From Dehalococcoidia bacterium (lineage in GTDB: Bacteria; Chloroflexota; Dehalococcoidia; Tepidiformales; Tepidiformaceae), in the NCBI GenBank assembly GCA_022824925.1, contig JAJDYW010000037.1, forward strand, positions 1-64,000: a DNA stretch of 64,000 nucleotides, read 5' to 3'. The notes beneath the pieces are model-generated. The model saw only the letters and a list, made by a program, of their open reading frames with translations, did no database searches and was not told the DNA's origin. The position numbers and the translations under genes are program-made. How positions within the stretch are numbered: the stretch's first letter is position 1; the number at the start of each line of letters is the position of its first letter. This document shows, in pieces, positions 63,416-64,000 of this stretch.

Positions 63416-64000
63416 GTGACCGCGGACGACCCGGACGGAACTCCCCGGGTGACGGCGATCCGCCGCCGCGCTCGGGGCCGGGTGGTCGTCGCGACGAGCG
63501 ATGGCGAAACGCTGACCCTGCGCGCGGAAGCGGTCGAACGGGCGGGGCTGCGGAAGGGCGACGCCCTCGACGGCGGCATCCGTGCGGGACTGGAGCGCGA
63601 GGAGCAGCGCTGGACCGCGCACGACGCGGCCCTGCGGCTGCTCTCGTACCGCCCCCGAAGCGAGCGCGAGCTGGGACAACGCTTGCGCCTCCGGGGCATC
63701 ACCGGCGACGTGGTCGACGAGGAGATCGAGCGCCTGCGGGGGGCGGGCTTGCTCGACGACGAGGCGTTCGCGCAGTCGTGGGTGGAGGACCGGCAGGCGA
63801 ACGCGCCGCGGGGACAGCGACTCCTTCGCTACGAGCTTCTCGGGCGGGGGGTGCGCGCCGAGCTCGCCGAGGCGGCGGTGGAGTCGGTCGACGACCGCAC
63901 GTCCGCCCTCTTCCTCGCGCGAGGACGGGCGCGCCGCCTGGGCGACCTGCCCTTCGAGCAGTTCAGCCGGCGGCTGGCCGGCTTTCTCGAGCGCCGCGGC
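63416..64000 (+). CDS. recX: RecX family regulator, 3'-truncated by window edge
   Basis: The visible part is 195 codons from GTG 63416 to the window edge, with no stop. It has the RecX core: DAALRLLSYRPRSERELGQRLRLRG, DVVDEEIERLRGAGLLDDEAFAQSWVEDR and a third helical repeat with GRGVRAELAEAAVESV. An N-terminal extension of about 70 residues resembles a small beta domain (RGRVVVATSDGETLTLRAEAVERAGLRKGD). RecX limits RecA filaments. It follows recA by 5 bp. Confidence 0.9.
   Translation, partial: MTADDPDGTPRVTAIRRRARGRVVVATSDGETLTLRAEAVERAGLRKGDALDGGIRAGLEREEQRWTAHDAALRLLSYRPRSERELGQRLRLRGITGDVVDEEIERLRGAGLLDDEAFAQSWVEDRQANAPRGQRLLRYELLGRGVRAELAEAAVESVDDRTSALFLARGRARRLGDLPFEQFSRRLAGFLERRG

Overview
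High-GC bacterial DNA, very likely from Chloroflexota (Dehalococcoidia/SAR202-type lineage; a high-GC actinobacterium is the main alternative). Reasons: a PyrR-controlled pyr operon, recA-recX with a Gram-positive-type SOS box (GAAC-N4-GTTC), and a block of class III CoA-transferases, luciferase-like (LLM) oxidoreductases and MaoC-like proteins. No rRNA, CRISPR array, integrase or intact transposase is visible. The phylum call is an inference from gene content; a RecA or CarB phylogeny would settle it.

Layout. 0-6.4 kb: two SnoaL-like proteins, a TIMP/netrin-like secreted protein, a nucleoside deoxyribosyltransferase-like enzyme, a methyltransferase, a GPP34 protein, a PIN-domain toxin-antitoxin pair with a perfect palindromic operator, an ammonium transporter and a GYD-domain protein. 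6.6-16.8 kb: pbpC plus a giant alpha-2-macroglobulin that lacks the thioester motif, then a DoxX protein and an anchored exported protein. 17-19.6 kb: a scarred region with a second, 5'-truncated copy of a MaoC-like gene, a GNAT remnant, rsgA, a frameshifted SDR gene and one copy of a ~57-bp dispersed repeat. 19.6-37.5 kb: a catabolic block with an ABC importer (no ATPases present), thiolase-fold protein plus DUF35, paired class III CoA-transferases, dienelactone hydrolase, MaoC-like proteins, two LLM enzymes, a class I CoA-transferase, TetR, MFS and an alpha/beta hydrolase. Five promoters in this block carry the same palindrome, GAGCGA-N4-TCRSTC, which makes it look like one TetR regulon. 37.6-50.2 kb: a defence island holding (i) a ubiquitin-like cassette (Ub-like protein, E2-like, JAB-E1) divergent from an XRE-ImmA regulator and a MazF-type toxin, bracketed by two direct copies of the repeat; (ii) a type III CBASS operon (TRIP13, HORMA-associated protein, HORMA, CD-NTase, SLATT effector) with a neighbouring nuclease-like ORF and a divergent Crp/Fnr-type regulator; (iii) an AbiEi/AbiEii-like pair; (iv) a small unknown gene. 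A tRNA-Asn closes the island with its 3' end facing it. 50.9-64 kb: a UbiB-type kinase, a HEPN-like gene, the pyrR-pyrB-pyrC-carA-GNAT-membrane protein-carB-pyrK operon with a PyrR RNA hairpin and a translationally coupled leader peptide, then recA and recX (cut by the window edge).

How it works together. The most distinctive parts are the multi-system defence island and the operator-defined catabolic regulon. The ubiquitin-like cassette, with a single-domain Ub-like protein that lacks a C-terminal Gly-Gly and an E2-like protein with one cysteine, is the least characterised system here.
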